In this document: positions 1 through 7,663 of the stretch, in pieces | Position numbering within the stretch: the first letter of the stretch is position 1 | Layout: each line of letters starts with the position of its first letter | Assembly: GCF_015351235.1 (NCBI RefSeq) | Contig: NZ_JADKSJ010000002.1 | Coordinates: 124,001 to 188,000, forward strand | DNA: 64,000 bases | Direction of reading: 5' to 3' | Origin: Plantibacter sp. VKM Ac-2880 | GTDB lineage: Bacteria > Actinomycetota > Actinomycetes > Actinomycetales > Microbacteriaceae | Notes under the pieces: generated by a model | Database searches by the model: none | Told to the model about the DNA's origin: nothing | The model's input: the letters and a program-made list of their open reading frames with translations, nothing else | Translations under genes and position numbers: made by a program

Positions 1-266
1 GCGGCATCGACACCCGCTGACGCCAGTAGTCCGAGCTTCTGCTCGTTGCTGACGAGTGAGGCCGGGCAGCGGTCGGGGTTGATGAGGCTCAACGGGTTGC
101 GGTCGAAGGTGACCGCGACCGAGTCGAGCCCGTCGGACGCAGCAGCTTCGAGCAGGGCGGCGATGACGGCGCGGTGTCCGCTGTGCACGCCGTCGAACTT
201 GCCGATGGTGACGGCCGACGGCCCGAAGCCGTCCGGGACCTGATCGAGCTCGGTGAAGGTGATCAT
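1..266 (-). CDS. ribF: Bifunctional riboflavin kinase/FAD synthetase, N-terminal part (cut by window edge)
   Basis: RibF phosphorylates riboflavin to FMN and adenylates FMN to FAD in the cytoplasm. Only the first 88 codons are present; the frame starts at ATG 266 and runs off the left edge, so what is seen is the beginning of the FAD-synthetase nucleotidyltransferase domain. The GxFDGxHxGH nucleotide-binding signature is visible as VTIGKFDGVHSGH (residues 19-31), followed by VTFDRNP at 52-58. Its ATG overlaps the stop of the preceding membrane-protein gene by four bases (ATGA), placing it downstream of truB in one transcription unit. truB-ribF linkage is a common bacterial arrangement, which supports the call. 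Confidence 0.92.
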   Translation of the reverse strand, partial: MITFTELDQVPDGFGPSAVTIGKFDGVHSGHRAVIAALLEAAASDGLDSVAVTFDRNPLSLINPDRCPASLVSNEQKLGLLASAGVDA

Positions 267-682
267 TTCGTGGTGCGCCGATGTCCGGCCAGCCACCACA
301 GTCCGAGGACCGGGAGGACGAGCGGGATGAAGACGTACCCGCGACCGAAGACGGACCACACGGTGTCGTGCGGGAAGAGTTCCGGATCGAACAGGCTCAG
401 CAAGCCCACGATCAACACCCCGGCGAGTTCGAACGAGATCGTGCCCCAGGCGATCCGCCGCCAGGCAGCCCCCGGTGCCACGAGCGACGCGGTCGCGAGG
501 ATGTACACCACGGCCGCGACGGCGGAGAGCACGTAGGCCAGCGGCGCCTCGTCGAACTTGGTCGTGATCTGCACCACGGAACGCCCGGTGGCGGCCAGCG
601 CGAGGATCCCGTAGACGGCGACGAGCACGACCCCGACACCACGGACGCGTGGACGGGACGGAGCGGTGGTGGGGAGAGCCAT
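263..682 (-). CDS. Small conserved integral membrane protein, function unknown
   Basis: 139-residue protein that is almost entirely membrane-embedded. I see about four hydrophobic segments (near residues 14-32, 48-68, 83-98 and 117-131), a short basic N-terminus (PSRPRVRG) and a basic C-terminus (GHRRTTK). No catalytic motif is recognisable. The strong membrane pattern, the exact ATGA overlap with ribF and a TAGAAT hexamer 10 bases upstream of its ATG support it being real. It lies between truB and ribF with another small membrane protein, but the sequence gives no functional link to either. I would leave it as a membrane protein of unknown function. Confidence 0.75.
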   Translation of the reverse strand: MALPTTAPSRPRVRGVGVVLVAVYGILALAATGRSVVQITTKFDEAPLAYVLSAVAAVVYILATASLVAPGAAWRRIAWGTISFELAGVLIVGLLSLFDPELFPHDTVWSVFGRGYVFIPLVLPVLGLWWLAGHRRTTK

Positions 683-691
683 GACCCATCG

Positions 692-697
692 ATTCTA
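692..697 (-). promoter_or_regulatory. Candidate -10 hexamer TAGAAT for the 263-682 gene
   Basis: TAGAAT on the minus strand, nine bases before ATG 682. Transcription from it would give a leader of about 3 nt or none. No convincing -35 is seen. Evidence is only motif and position. Confidence 0.35.
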
Positions 698-751
698 TGT
701 GATCCGGACCGGCGGCCGGGCCCTTCGGAGCCTCGCGGAGGCACGGACCGC

Positions 752-1120
752 TCAGGCGAGCTGCACGCTCCAGATCTGCTCCATGCGGTACAGCATCACG
801 GCGACGGCGAGACACACGACCCCGAGGACGACCGTCGACCACCGGCCCCGCTCGACGAGTGCCCAGAACCCGCCGGCGATCGGCAGGATCATGGCGGAGA
901 TGAGATAGGTGAAGAACTCGGGCACGCTCCCGGTGGCCGTGTTGCCGAAGGCCGGCGCGGCGATGGAGACGACGAGCTGTGCGACGAGGAGCACCTCGAC
1001 GAGGGCTGTCGCCCCCATCGTGAGGTCGCTCGGCGGTCGACCGATGAGCCCGAACACGACGCAGAGAAGCCCCGCCACGACGGCGACCCCGATCTGGACG
1101 AGGGTGAACCACTCGATCAT
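752..1120 (-). CDS. Small membrane protein, function unknown
   Basis: 122 residues with four predicted membrane segments (about 5-25, 37-56, 68-86, 94-111) and a C-terminal tail ending LYRMEQIWSVQLA. No known family motif is recognised. It begins by an ATGA overlap with the end of truB, so it is translationally coupled to truB. The 69 bases between its stop and the next gene hold a possible separate start signal (TAGAAT at 692-697). A reading frame of this length with clean hydrophobic periodicity, next to truB, is likely genuine. The function cannot be stated. Confidence 0.72.
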   Translation of the reverse strand: MIEWFTLVQIGVAVVAGLLCVVFGLIGRPPSDLTMGATALVEVLLVAQLVVSIAAPAFGNTATGSVPEFFTYLISAMILPIAGGFWALVERGRWSTVVLGVVCLAVAVMLYRMEQIWSVQLA

Positions 1121-2052
1121 GCCGACTCCTCGGCCGGGAAGTTCACGACCGACTTCAGGGAGCCGCCGCGGCGTTCGACGAGCCCCACCAACCGGCCGTC
1201 GGGCGCGATGGCCGCGATCGGTCCGGAGTGCCCTGTCGGCAGCTCGCGGTCGAGACGCTTCCCGTGGCCGAGGTCGACGGACTCCTGCTCTGTCAGCTCG
1301 AGGGCGCCGAACAGCTGCCGGGCGACGTCGGCGGGGCGCAGGAGCGCGCGCTCGACGTCGAGCTTGTCGATGGTCGAGGCCGCATGGACGTCGAACGGTC
1401 CGATCCTCGTCCGACGCAGGGCGGTCAGATGCCCGCCGACGCCGAGCGACGCACCGAGGTCGCGGGCGAGCGCGCGGATGTACGTGCCGGACGAGCAGAC
1501 CACCCGGACGTCGACGTCGATGACGGCGCCCGTTCGGCGGATGTCGGTCACGTCGAACGCGCTGACGGTGACCGCGCGGGACTTCAGCTCGACCTCGATC
1601 CCCTCGCGGGCGAGGGCGTAGGCGCGCTTCCCGCCCACCTTGATGGCGCTCACGGTGCTCGGCACCTGCTCGATGTCGCCCGTCAGCGGACGGATCGCCG
1701 CGATGATCGCCTCGTCGTCCACGCCTGACACCGCAGCCTGGTCGGCGCGCTCGGTGACCTGACCCTCGGCGTCGTCGGTGGACGTGGCCTCACCGAGCCG
1801 GATGGTCGCCGTGTACTCCTTGTCGAGACCGACGATGAAGGTCAACAGTCTCGTCGACGACCGGATGCCGAGGACGAGCAAGCCGGTGGCCATCGGGTCG
1901 AGCGTGCCGGCGTGGCCGACCTTGCGCGTGCCCGCGAGGCGTCGCACCCGCGCGACCGCATCGTGCGAGGTGTGCCCCTGCGGTTTGTCGATGAGGAGGA
2001 CACCGGGCTGCGCAGCCGCGGATCCGGGTGCTGCTGCGTTGTTCTCGACCAC
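1117..2052 (-). CDS. truB: tRNA pseudouridine-55 synthase TruB
   Basis: TruB isomerises U55 in the T-loop of tRNAs to pseudouridine. The 311-residue length is normal for the family. The N-terminal motif GVLLIDKPQGHTSHD is followed by the catalytic loop GHAGTLDPMATGLL, with the nucleophile Asp52, then GLDKEYTATIRLGEATSTDD, and SSGTYIRALARDLG near residues 187-200. The C-terminus carries a short PUA-like extension. The GTG at 2052 is chosen because TAGCGT sits exactly six bases before it and there is no Shine-Dalgarno sequence, suggesting a leaderless message. It heads the unit truB - membrane protein - membrane protein - ribF. Confidence 0.97.
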   Translation of the reverse strand: MVENNAAAPGSAAAQPGVLLIDKPQGHTSHDAVARVRRLAGTRKVGHAGTLDPMATGLLVLGIRSSTRLLTFIVGLDKEYTATIRLGEATSTDDAEGQVTERADQAAVSGVDDEAIIAAIRPLTGDIEQVPSTVSAIKVGGKRAYALAREGIEVELKSRAVTVSAFDVTDIRRTGAVIDVDVRVVCSSGTYIRALARDLGASLGVGGHLTALRRTRIGPFDVHAASTIDKLDVERALLRPADVARQLFGALELTEQESVDLGHGKRLDRELPTGHSGPIAAIAPDGRLVGLVERRGGSLKSVVNFPAEESA

Positions 2053-2058
2053 GCTGCA

Positions 2059-2064
2059 ACGCTA
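2059..2064 (-). promoter_or_regulatory. Leaderless-type -10 hexamer (TAGCGT) of truB
   Basis: TAGCGT on the minus strand, six bases before GTG 2052, so transcription would start at the initiation codon. No clear -35 is visible. Confidence 0.5.
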
Positions 2065-2117
2065 CCAGCGGCCGTCGGCGCCTACGGCCGAGCGCCGACC
2101 GAGCGGCCGTGCGCCCC

Positions 2118-2792
2118 TCAGCAGAAGTCGGCGAAGATCCGACGGGGATGACGTTCGTCGGTGTTGTCGACGATCGCGGTCGCCCGGGCAGTGGGGTCGT
2201 CGTCCTTCCGGTAGAGCGCCTGCCCGCCGACGTAGCGCGCGTTCGACGGCGCCGCGGGGTCGGCGTCGACACCGAGATTGTCGTGCAGCCGCGCGTAGGC
2301 CACGTCCAGCGGGACCTCGACCCACACGGATGCGTGCCAGAGTCCGCGGAGCTCGGGACGGTTGAGGAACACGCCGTCCACGATCAGGACCGCGTCCTGC
2401 GGCCCGGTCGTCCACCGGAGCGGTGCGCCGACGTCCCGTTCCTCGTCGAACCCCGCCAGCTGGAACCCGGTGCTGCCCGCCAGGCGGAACGGCTCGACCA
2501 GCACCCGTCGGAACAGCGAGTAGTCGAAGGAGTCGTTCCAGAACCCTTCCGCGGAGTCACGGCCCCGCGCGTAGCGTTCCTCCCGCGGTCGGTGGAAGTC
2601 GTCGATCGATGCCCGGAACACGGCGCACCCGCCCTCCTCGAACACCTCGGCGAGACCATCGGCGAACGCGGCCGTACCGGACCCTCCGATCCCGTCGACC
2701 GCGATCATCGTGCGCCCGCGCGGGTAGTCCCGTTGGAACTGGTCTCGCAGCTGCCGCAGCAGCTCGATCCGTGGCGTCGTGACGAGCTTCAT
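2118..2792 (-). CDS. Uridine kinase-like P-loop protein with an altered Walker A motif
   Basis: 224 residues resembling the uridine kinase-like/phosphoribulokinase group. Visible pieces are IAVDGIGGSGTAAFADGL (about 30-47) at the P-loop position, FRASIDDFHRPREERYARG (59-77), a Walker-B-like strand VLIVDGVFLNRPELRGLW (134-151), and the ending IVDNTDERHPRRIFADFC. The family's P-loop is GxxxxGK[ST]; here that stretch reads G-I-G-G-S-G-T-A, so the phosphate-binding Lys and the Ser/Thr that follows are both missing. Either the protein no longer phosphorylates or it binds nucleotide differently. It starts at ATG 2792 with TAGGCT seven bases upstream (leaderless), divergent from mutY. The fold is fairly certain; the activity is not. 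Confidence 0.8.
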   Translation of the reverse strand: MKLVTTPRIELLRQLRDQFQRDYPRGRTMIAVDGIGGSGTAAFADGLAEVFEEGGCAVFRASIDDFHRPREERYARGRDSAEGFWNDSFDYSLFRRVLVEPFRLAGSTGFQLAGFDEERDVGAPLRWTTGPQDAVLIVDGVFLNRPELRGLWHASVWVEVPLDVAYARLHDNLGVDADPAAPSNARYVGGQALYRKDDDPTARATAIVDNTDERHPRRIFADFC

Positions 2793-2799
2793 GGCGCCG

Positions 2800-2805
2800 A
2801 GCCTA
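2800..2805 (-). promoter_or_regulatory. Leaderless-type -10 hexamer (TAGGCT) of the uridine kinase-like gene
   Basis: TAGGCT on the minus strand, seven bases before ATG 2792. It is the mirror copy of the mutY hexamer at 2819-2824, so the pair forms the inverted repeat AGCCTAC/GTAGGCT across an 11-base gap. Confidence 0.5.
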
Positions 2806-2818
2806 CCGGGGCGGATCG

Positions 2819-2824
2819 TAGGCT
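2819..2824 (+). promoter_or_regulatory. Leaderless-type -10 hexamer (TAGGCT) of mutY
   Basis: TAGGCT six bases before GTG 2831; the first transcribed base would be the G of the start codon. Only 38 bases separate the two divergent start codons. Confidence 0.5.
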
Positions 2825-2830
2825 GGTGCG

Positions 2831-3715
2831 GTGCCGCCCGACCCTTGCGACCTCGCCCCCCTCGTCACGGACTGGTTCCGCGCCAACGCGCGCGACCTGC
2901 CGTGGCGACGTCCTGGGTTCCCGGCGTGGGGCACCCTCGTGTCGGAGTTCATGCTGCAGCAGACCCAGGTCAGCCGCGTGATCCCGCGCCTCGAGGAGTG
3001 GCTCGGGCGGTGGCCGGCTCCCGCCGATCTCGCGGCGGAACCGCCCGCCGAAGCCGTCCGCGCCTGGGGCCGACTCGGCTATCCGCGTCGCGCGCTCTGG
3101 TTGCACGCCGCCGCCACCCAGATCACCGATCGACACCGCGGCGTCGTCCCGTCGGACGTCGACCAGCTCCTCGCGCTCACCGGCATCGGCGACTACACGG
3201 CGCGCGCCGTCGCGGTCTTCGCCTACGGCGACCGGCATCCGGTGGTCGACACGAACACCCGCCGCGTGATCGCCCGCGCCGTCGGCGGTCAGGCGGAGCC
3301 CGGACCACCGAACGCGAAGGTCGACCTCCCGGCGATGGAGGGCCTGCTGCCCGAGGACCGGGCCGAGGCGGCGGTGTTCAACGCGGGCATGATGGAGATC
3401 GGTGCGATCGTGTGCACGGCGAGGTCTCCCCGGTGCGAGGACTGCCCGCTCCGCGAGGTGTGCGCCTGGCGTGCGGCCGGGTATCCGGCGTACGACGGGC
3501 CGGTCAAGACGAAGCAGAAGCAGTTCGCGGGCAGCGACCGACAGGTCCGAGGCATCATCATGGCGGAACTGCGCTCGACCCACCGATCACTGACGGAGGA
3601 GGAACTCCGCGGTCGTTGGCCCGATGACGCACAGTTCGACCGCGCACTGGCAGGCCTCGTCGCCGACCGCCTCGCGGTCCGCATCGACGGCGGCTACGCA
3701 CTCCCCCACGAGTGA
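2831..3715 (+). CDS. mutY: A/G-specific adenine glycosylase MutY, short form
   Basis: MutY removes adenine mispaired with 8-oxoguanine, the second line of the GO base-excision system. The 294-residue protein has the endonuclease III fold: catalytic Glu39 in SEFMLQQTQV, the helix-hairpin-helix LTGIGDYTARAV (116-127), catalytic Asp140 in VVDTNTRRV, and a [4Fe-4S] cluster loop with Cys195, Cys202, Cys205 and Cys211 in the expected C-x6-C-x2-C-x5-C spacing. It ends after about 80 further residues, so the full NUDIX-like 8-oxoG recognition domain of E. coli MutY (350 residues) is absent or much reduced, as in many actinobacteria. GTG 2831 is chosen for the hexamer just upstream. Confidence 0.95.
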   Translation: MPPDPCDLAPLVTDWFRANARDLPWRRPGFPAWGTLVSEFMLQQTQVSRVIPRLEEWLGRWPAPADLAAEPPAEAVRAWGRLGYPRRALWLHAAATQITDRHRGVVPSDVDQLLALTGIGDYTARAVAVFAYGDRHPVVDTNTRRVIARAVGGQAEPGPPNAKVDLPAMEGLLPEDRAEAAVFNAGMMEIGAIVCTARSPRCEDCPLREVCAWRAAGYPAYDGPVKTKQKQFAGSDRQVRGIIMAELRSTHRSLTEEELRGRWPDDAQFDRALAGLVADRLAVRIDGGYALPHE

Positions 3716-3719
3716 ACGC

Positions 3720-3767
3720 CGACAGGCCCAGCGACCGGACCCCGTAGGGCGGTCCCTGAGCCTGTCG
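3720..3767. terminator. Long imperfect inverted repeat between mutY and rbfA, probable bidirectional terminator
   Basis: Arms 3720-3737 and 3750-3767 match at 16 of 18 positions when one is reverse-complemented, with a small CCC/GGG inner stem in the loop. The genes on both sides converge on it. The right half (ggtccctgagcctgtcgaag at 3751-3770) looks like a short interspersed element I associate with many actinobacterial genomes. There is no T-run, so the terminator role rests on position and stem strength. Confidence 0.6.
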
Positions 3768-3778
3768 AAGGGCGGGTC

Positions 3779-4216
3779 CTAGTCCTCGGCGTCGACGTCG
3801 CGCGGCTTGACGTAGGGGTCCTCGTCGCCGGCGTACGCCGCACCGGCGGCCAGATCGGCCACCTCGGTGTCGCGGTTCTTCGCTTCGCGGAGCAGATCCT
3901 CGATGTGCTGTGCGTTCTCGGGGATCGCGTCCAGGAAGAAGTCGAGACTCGGGGTGAGCCGGGTGTTGATGTTGCGGCCGATCTCGGCACGCAACAGCCC
4001 CTTCGCGGACTCGAGCGCCGCCGAGGTGTCGGCGCGCTCCTCATCCGAGCCGTACACCGTGTAGAACACGTTCGCGTGCTGGAGGTCGCCGGTCACCTGG
4101 ACGTCGGTGATCGTCACGAAGCCGAGCCGCGGGTCGCGGATGCCCTTGTCCAGCCGCTTGGCGATGACTTCCTTGATCCGGTCCGCCAACTTGCGGGCCC
4201 TGGGGTTCTCTGCCAT
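3779..4216 (-). CDS. rbfA: 30S ribosome-binding factor RbfA
   Basis: RbfA is a KH-domain-like factor that helps 16S rRNA 5'-end processing and late 30S assembly. The 145-residue protein carries the family pattern RKLADRIKEVIAKRLDKGIRDPRLGFVTITDVQVTGDLQHANVFYTVYG and LRAEIGRNINTRLTPSLDFFLD, seen here in separate blocks at about 7-55 and 70-95. An in-frame start 57 bases further upstream exists, but ATG 4216 is preferred because AGGAGG lies just before it and the protein then begins MAENPRARKL, as family members do. It follows infB, separated by a strong hairpin. The acidic C-terminal tail (about 30 residues) is typical. Confidence 0.95.
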   Translation of the reverse strand: MAENPRARKLADRIKEVIAKRLDKGIRDPRLGFVTITDVQVTGDLQHANVFYTVYGSDEERADTSAALESAKGLLRAEIGRNINTRLTPSLDFFLDAIPENAQHIEDLLREAKNRDTEVADLAAGAAYAGDEDPYVKPRDVDAED

Positions 4217-4286
4217 CTCGTCCTCCTCTGATGACCGCGGGGCGGACGACCGCCCGGCGGGTGATGCACACAATATAAGCAGGAAT

Positions 4287-4318
4287 CCCCGCCGCCCTCC
4301 CTGAGGAGGACGACGGGG
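4287..4318 (-). terminator. Strong hairpin in the infB-rbfA spacer (terminator or attenuator)
   Basis: In the minus-strand RNA, 4318-4305 pairs with 4300-4287 over 14 consecutive base pairs (two of them G-U) around a UCAG tetraloop. It is followed by ATTCCTGCTTATATT, which is A/T-rich for this genome but not a true U-run. It lies between infB and rbfA and could lower rbfA read-through; TATATT just after it may be a -10 for rbfA. Confidence 0.6.
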
Positions 4319-4332
4319 ACCGGCCGAGCGGA

Positions 4333-7110
4333 CTAGCCGCGCGGCTTCTCCTTCATTTCGATCGTCTCGATCTCGTCACCGATCTGGATGTCGTTGAACT
4401 TCCCGAGACCGATACCGGCCTCGAAGTCCGTACGGACCTCGGTGACGTCGTCCTTGAAGCGACGCAACGACTCGATCGCCAGGCTGTCGCCGACCACGAC
4501 GCCGTCGCGGATGACCCGCGCCTTGGCGTTCCTCGTGATCGTTCCGGAGCGGACGATGACACCCGCGATGTTGCCGAACTTCGAGGAACGGAACACCTCG
4601 CGGATCTCGGCGACACCGGACTGGACCTCTTCGTACTCGGGCTTGAGCATGCCGGTGAGGCTCTGCTCGACGTCCTCGAGGGCGTTGTAGATGACCGAGT
4701 AGAAGCGGACGTCCACACCCTCGCGCGCCGCACGTTCGCGGGCCTTCGGGTCGGGGCGCACGTTGAATCCGATGATGATCGCGTTGTCGATCGTCGCCAG
4801 GTTGACGTCGGACTCGGTGACCGCACCGACACCGCGGTGGATGATCCGCAGCTGGACGCTGTCGTCGACGTCGATCTTGAGCAGCGACTCCTCGAGTGCC
4901 TCGACGGCACCGGAGACGTCACCCTTGATGATGAGGTTGAGCGACTCGACCTTGCCCTCTTCGAGTGCACGGGTGAAGTCCTCGAGCGAGATGCGCTTGC
5001 GAGCCTTGGCCAGAGCGGCGTTGCGCTCCGCAGCCTCACGCTTCTCGGCGATCTGACGAGCGGTGCGGTCCTCCTCGGTGACGAGGAAGGTGTCGCCGGC
5101 CCGAGGAACGCTCGAGAGGCCCTGCACCTGGACGGGACGCGAGGGACCCGCCTCGGCGACGGTGTCGCCGTTCTCGTCGACCATGGCACGCACACGGCCG
5201 TACGCCGTACCGGCGACGATCGCGTCGCCGACCCGGAGCGTACCCGACTGGATGAGCACGGTCGCGACGGAGCCGCGGCCCTTGTCGAGCTTGGCCTCGA
5301 TGGCCACACCGCGGGCGTCCTTGTTCGGGTTCGCTCGCAGGTCGAGACCGGCGTCGGCGGTGAGCAGGACGGCGTCGAGGAGGTCCTTGATGCCGGTGCC
5401 GGCACGGGCCGAGACGTCGACGAACATGACGTCTCCGCCGTACTCCTCGGCGACGAGGCCGTACTCGGTCAACTGCTGGCGCACCTTGGCCGGGTTGGCG
5501 TCGGGCTTGTCCACCTTGTTGACCGCGACCACGATCGGCACGTTGGCCGCCTGGGCGTGGTTCAAGGCCTCGACCGTCTGCGGCATGATGCCGTCGTCGG
5601 CCGCGACCACGAGGATCGCGATGTCGGTGACCTGCGCACCACGAGCACGCATGGCGGTGAACGCCTCGTGACCCGGGGTGTCGATGAAGGTGATCGGACG
5701 TTCGAGACCTTCGTGCTCGGCGACGACCTGGTACGCACCGATGTGCTGCGTGATGCCACCGGCTTCGCCGGCCACCACGTTCGCGTTCCGGATGGCGTCG
5801 AGCAGGCGCGTCTTACCGTGGTCGACGTGGCCCATGACGGTGACCACGGGAGGACGGATGGCGAGGTCCTCGTCGGACTCGTCCTCCAGCTCCTGCTCGA
5901 GGTCGATGTCGAAGCCTTCGAGCAGCTCCCGGTCCTCGTCCTCGGGCGAGACCATCTGGATCTTGTAGCCGAGCTCGGAACCGAGCACGTCGAACGTGGC
6001 CTCGTCGAGCGACTCCGTCGCCGTCGCCATCTCACCGAGGTGGAAGAGCACGGTGACGAGGTTGCCGGGGCTGGCGTCGATCTTGTCGGCGAAGTCCGAG
6101 ATGGACGCGCCGCGACGCAGACGGACGATGGTGCTGCCGTCGCCGCGGGGAACGCTCACGCCGCCGAGCGACGGGGCTTCCCGCAGCTCGAATTCGGCCC
6201 TCTTCGTCCGCTTCGACTTGCGTGCCTTGCTCTTGCCGCCACCGCGACCGAAGGCACCTGCGGTACCACCGCCCGGTCCGCGACCACGACCGCCGCCACC
6301 ACCAGGACGACCCGCGAACCCGCCTGCGGGGGCTCCACCAGGAGCGCCACCGGGACGGAAACCGCCACCCGCACCGGCACCGCCGGGACGGAAGCCGCCG
6401 GCGCCGCCGGGACGACCTGCGCCACCCGGGCGACCGGGACCGCCGGGACGCTGGCCCTGGCCGACGCCCGGACGGGGCGAGCCGGGGCGAGGAGCCTGCG
6501 GACGGGGGATGTTGCTGGGGTTCGGGCGCTGACCCATGCCCTGTGCCGCGGCGAACGGGTTGTTGCCCGGACGCGGCGTGCCGGTCGGGCGCTGACCCAT
6601 GCCCTGCGAGGACGCGAAGGGGTTGTTGCCGGGGCGCGGTGCGCCCGGACGGGGACCGCCGGGCTTCGCGGCGTCGCCGGACGGGGCGTCACCGGCGGCC
6701 GGCGCGGCAGCCGGAGTCGCGGGAGCAGCCGGAGCGGCGGCCTCGGGTGTCGCCGCCACGGGGGCGGGAGCGGCCGGGGCCTTCGGGCCGGGTGCAGCCT
6801 GCTTCGGTGCGGGAGCAGCCGGAGCCGCAGCCTTGGGAGCGGGCGCAGCGGGGGCCGGAGCCTTCGGCGCGGCGGGACCCGGGGTCGGGGCGCCGGGGGT
6901 GGCCGGACGCTTGGCCGGGGCGGCGGGGGCCGCAGCGGCCTTGGCGCCCTCTGCCTCGAGGGCGGCACGCAGCTTGCGGGCCACCGGGGGTTCGATACTG
7001 GAAGACGGTCCCTTGACGAACTCGCCCAATTCCTTGAGCTTCGCCATGGCGATCTTGCTGTCTACTCCGAGTTCGGATGCGATCTCGTGTACACGTGGTT
7101 TTGCAGCCAC
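4333..7110 (-). CDS. infB: Translation initiation factor IF-2
   Basis: IF-2 is the GTPase that brings fMet-tRNA to the 30S subunit and promotes 50S joining. This is the long form (925 residues). The N-terminal IF2N helix is [23 protein letters not shown]; a low-complexity Ala/Pro then Gly/Arg/Pro-rich region follows (about 55-300); [20 protein letters not shown] introduces the core. GTPase motifs are G1 GHVDHGKT, G3 DTPGH and G4 NKVD. Start GTG 7110 has AGGAG at the right distance. The A/P/G-rich linker is far longer than in enterics but ordinary for actinobacteria. It sits downstream of nusA and ylxR, with a structured 275-base leader between ylxR and infB. Confidence 0.98.
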   Translation of the reverse strand: MAAKPRVHEIASELGVDSKIAMAKLKELGEFVKGPSSSIEPPVARKLRAALEAEGAKAAAAPAAPAKRPATPGAPTPGPAAPKAPAPAAPAPKAAAPAAPAPKQAAPGPKAPAAPAPVAATPEAAAPAAPATPAAAPAAGDAPSGDAAKPGGPRPGAPRPGNNPFASSQGMGQRPTGTPRPGNNPFAAAQGMGQRPNPSNIPRPQAPRPGSPRPGVGQGQRPGGPGRPGGAGRPGGAGGFRPGGAGAGGGFRPGGAPGGAPAGGFAGRPGGGGGRGRGPGGGTAGAFGRGGGKSKARKSKRTKRAEFELREAPSLGGVSVPRGDGSTIVRLRRGASISDFADKIDASPGNLVTVLFHLGEMATATESLDEATFDVLGSELGYKIQMVSPEDEDRELLEGFDIDLEQELEDESDEDLAIRPPVVTVMGHVDHGKTRLLDAIRNANVVAGEAGGITQHIGAYQVVAEHEGLERPITFIDTPGHEAFTAMRARGAQVTDIAILVVAADDGIMPQTVEALNHAQAANVPIVVAVNKVDKPDANPAKVRQQLTEYGLVAEEYGGDVMFVDVSARAGTGIKDLLDAVLLTADAGLDLRANPNKDARGVAIEAKLDKGRGSVATVLIQSGTLRVGDAIVAGTAYGRVRAMVDENGDTVAEAGPSRPVQVQGLSSVPRAGDTFLVTEEDRTARQIAEKREAAERNAALAKARKRISLEDFTRALEEGKVESLNLIIKGDVSGAVEALEESLLKIDVDDSVQLRIIHRGVGAVTESDVNLATIDNAIIIGFNVRPDPKARERAAREGVDVRFYSVIYNALEDVEQSLTGMLKPEYEEVQSGVAEIREVFRSSKFGNIAGVIVRSGTITRNAKARVIRDGVVVGDSLAIESLRRFKDDVTEVRTDFEAGIGLGKFNDIQIGDEIETIEMKEKPRG

Positions 7111-7385
7111 AATTCTCCTGTCTGAGCTTGCACCCAGGCAGGGGCAAGCGTTAGTGGTGGACGGTGCTCATTTCGAGCCGCTCATGAGTTGTCCATTAGC
7201 CGTTCAGCCTGTTCTCTCGGAATGCCGGGCCGGGTGGCACGGCAGCAGGATGTCGGCCCGGGATCCGGGCCTCGTACCTGCGGTGGGAAGCACGGTGTGC
7301 GCCGAAGCGCTCTCACGTGCAATGCCCATCGTACACCCCGAGCCTGGGTGCAGGCTCACCGCCCGGCCGATCCGCGCGGATCGGC
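7111..7385 (-). other. Structured ylxR-infB spacer with three hairpins
   Basis: 275 bases without a convincing gene. Read on the minus strand it holds a perfect 20-base palindrome directly after the ylxR stop (7366-7385), a 7-bp perfect stem with a 4-base loop (7340-7357, arms GAGCCTG/CAGGCTC), and a hairpin of 6+3 bp with one bulged base just before the infB ribosome site (7126-7149). A 41-codon frame (7204-7329) is present but has no supporting features. The layout suggests an RNA processing, attenuation or infB leader element; no riboswitch class is recognised. Confidence 0.55.
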
Positions 7386-7658
7386 TCAGTCTGCGGCCGG
7401 GACGTCCGTGGGCATCGTCGCGACCGCGGCCAGGACCGCGTCTGCCCCGGGGCCCACGGTCAGCCGCAACGCCCGGGTGAACGCACGCCGGTGCACCGCC
7501 TGCTCGACGCACGCGGTGGTCGGGTGTACCCAGGAGCCACGGCCCGGCAGGCGCTGAGCCACGTCGGGGACGAGCTCGCCCTCGACCGCCACCACGCGGA
7601 GCAGGGCCGAGCGCGGCTCGCGACGTCGACAGCCGACGCAGGTCCGCACCGGTTCCAT
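7386..7658 (-). CDS. ylxR: YlxR family RNA-binding protein (DUF448, RnpM-like)
   Basis: 90-residue protein starting MEPVRTCVGCRRREPRSALLR, the YlxR signature with a conserved CxxC-like GCR turn, then RLPGRGSWVHPTTACVEQAVHRRAF (seen at about 37-61), where family members have GRGAY(L/V)H. YlxR homologues are small basic RNA-binding proteins encoded between nusA and infB; in Bacillus subtilis the homologue was shown to modulate RNase P. The gene starts five bases after the nusA stop, so the two are surely cotranscribed. The length is normal. Identification is secure; the molecular role here is inferred from the family. Confidence 0.93.
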   Translation of the reverse strand: MEPVRTCVGCRRREPRSALLRVVAVEGELVPDVAQRLPGRGSWVHPTTACVEQAVHRRAFTRALRLTVGPGADAVLAAVATMPTDVPAAD

Positions 7659-7663
7659 CCGGA

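Noticed and set aside
281-1621. A 446-codon plus-strand frame at the left end.
   Set aside because: It lies opposite two membrane-protein genes and truB, is hydrophilic, Arg/Asp/His-rich with no motif, and has no start signal; it is an antisense shadow.
4837-7125. A 762-codon frame on the plus strand opposite infB.
   Set aside because: It is exactly antisense to a complete, motif-bearing infB. In G+C-rich DNA, stops are rare in the antisense frames, and its composition (repeats of Gly, Arg, Thr, Ala) mirrors the infB linker.
7204-7329. A 41-codon minus-strand frame in the ylxR-infB spacer, considered as a leader peptide.
   Set aside because: No ribosome site, no amino-acid run suggesting attenuation, and it spans no obvious alternative hairpins. 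Left as structured spacer.
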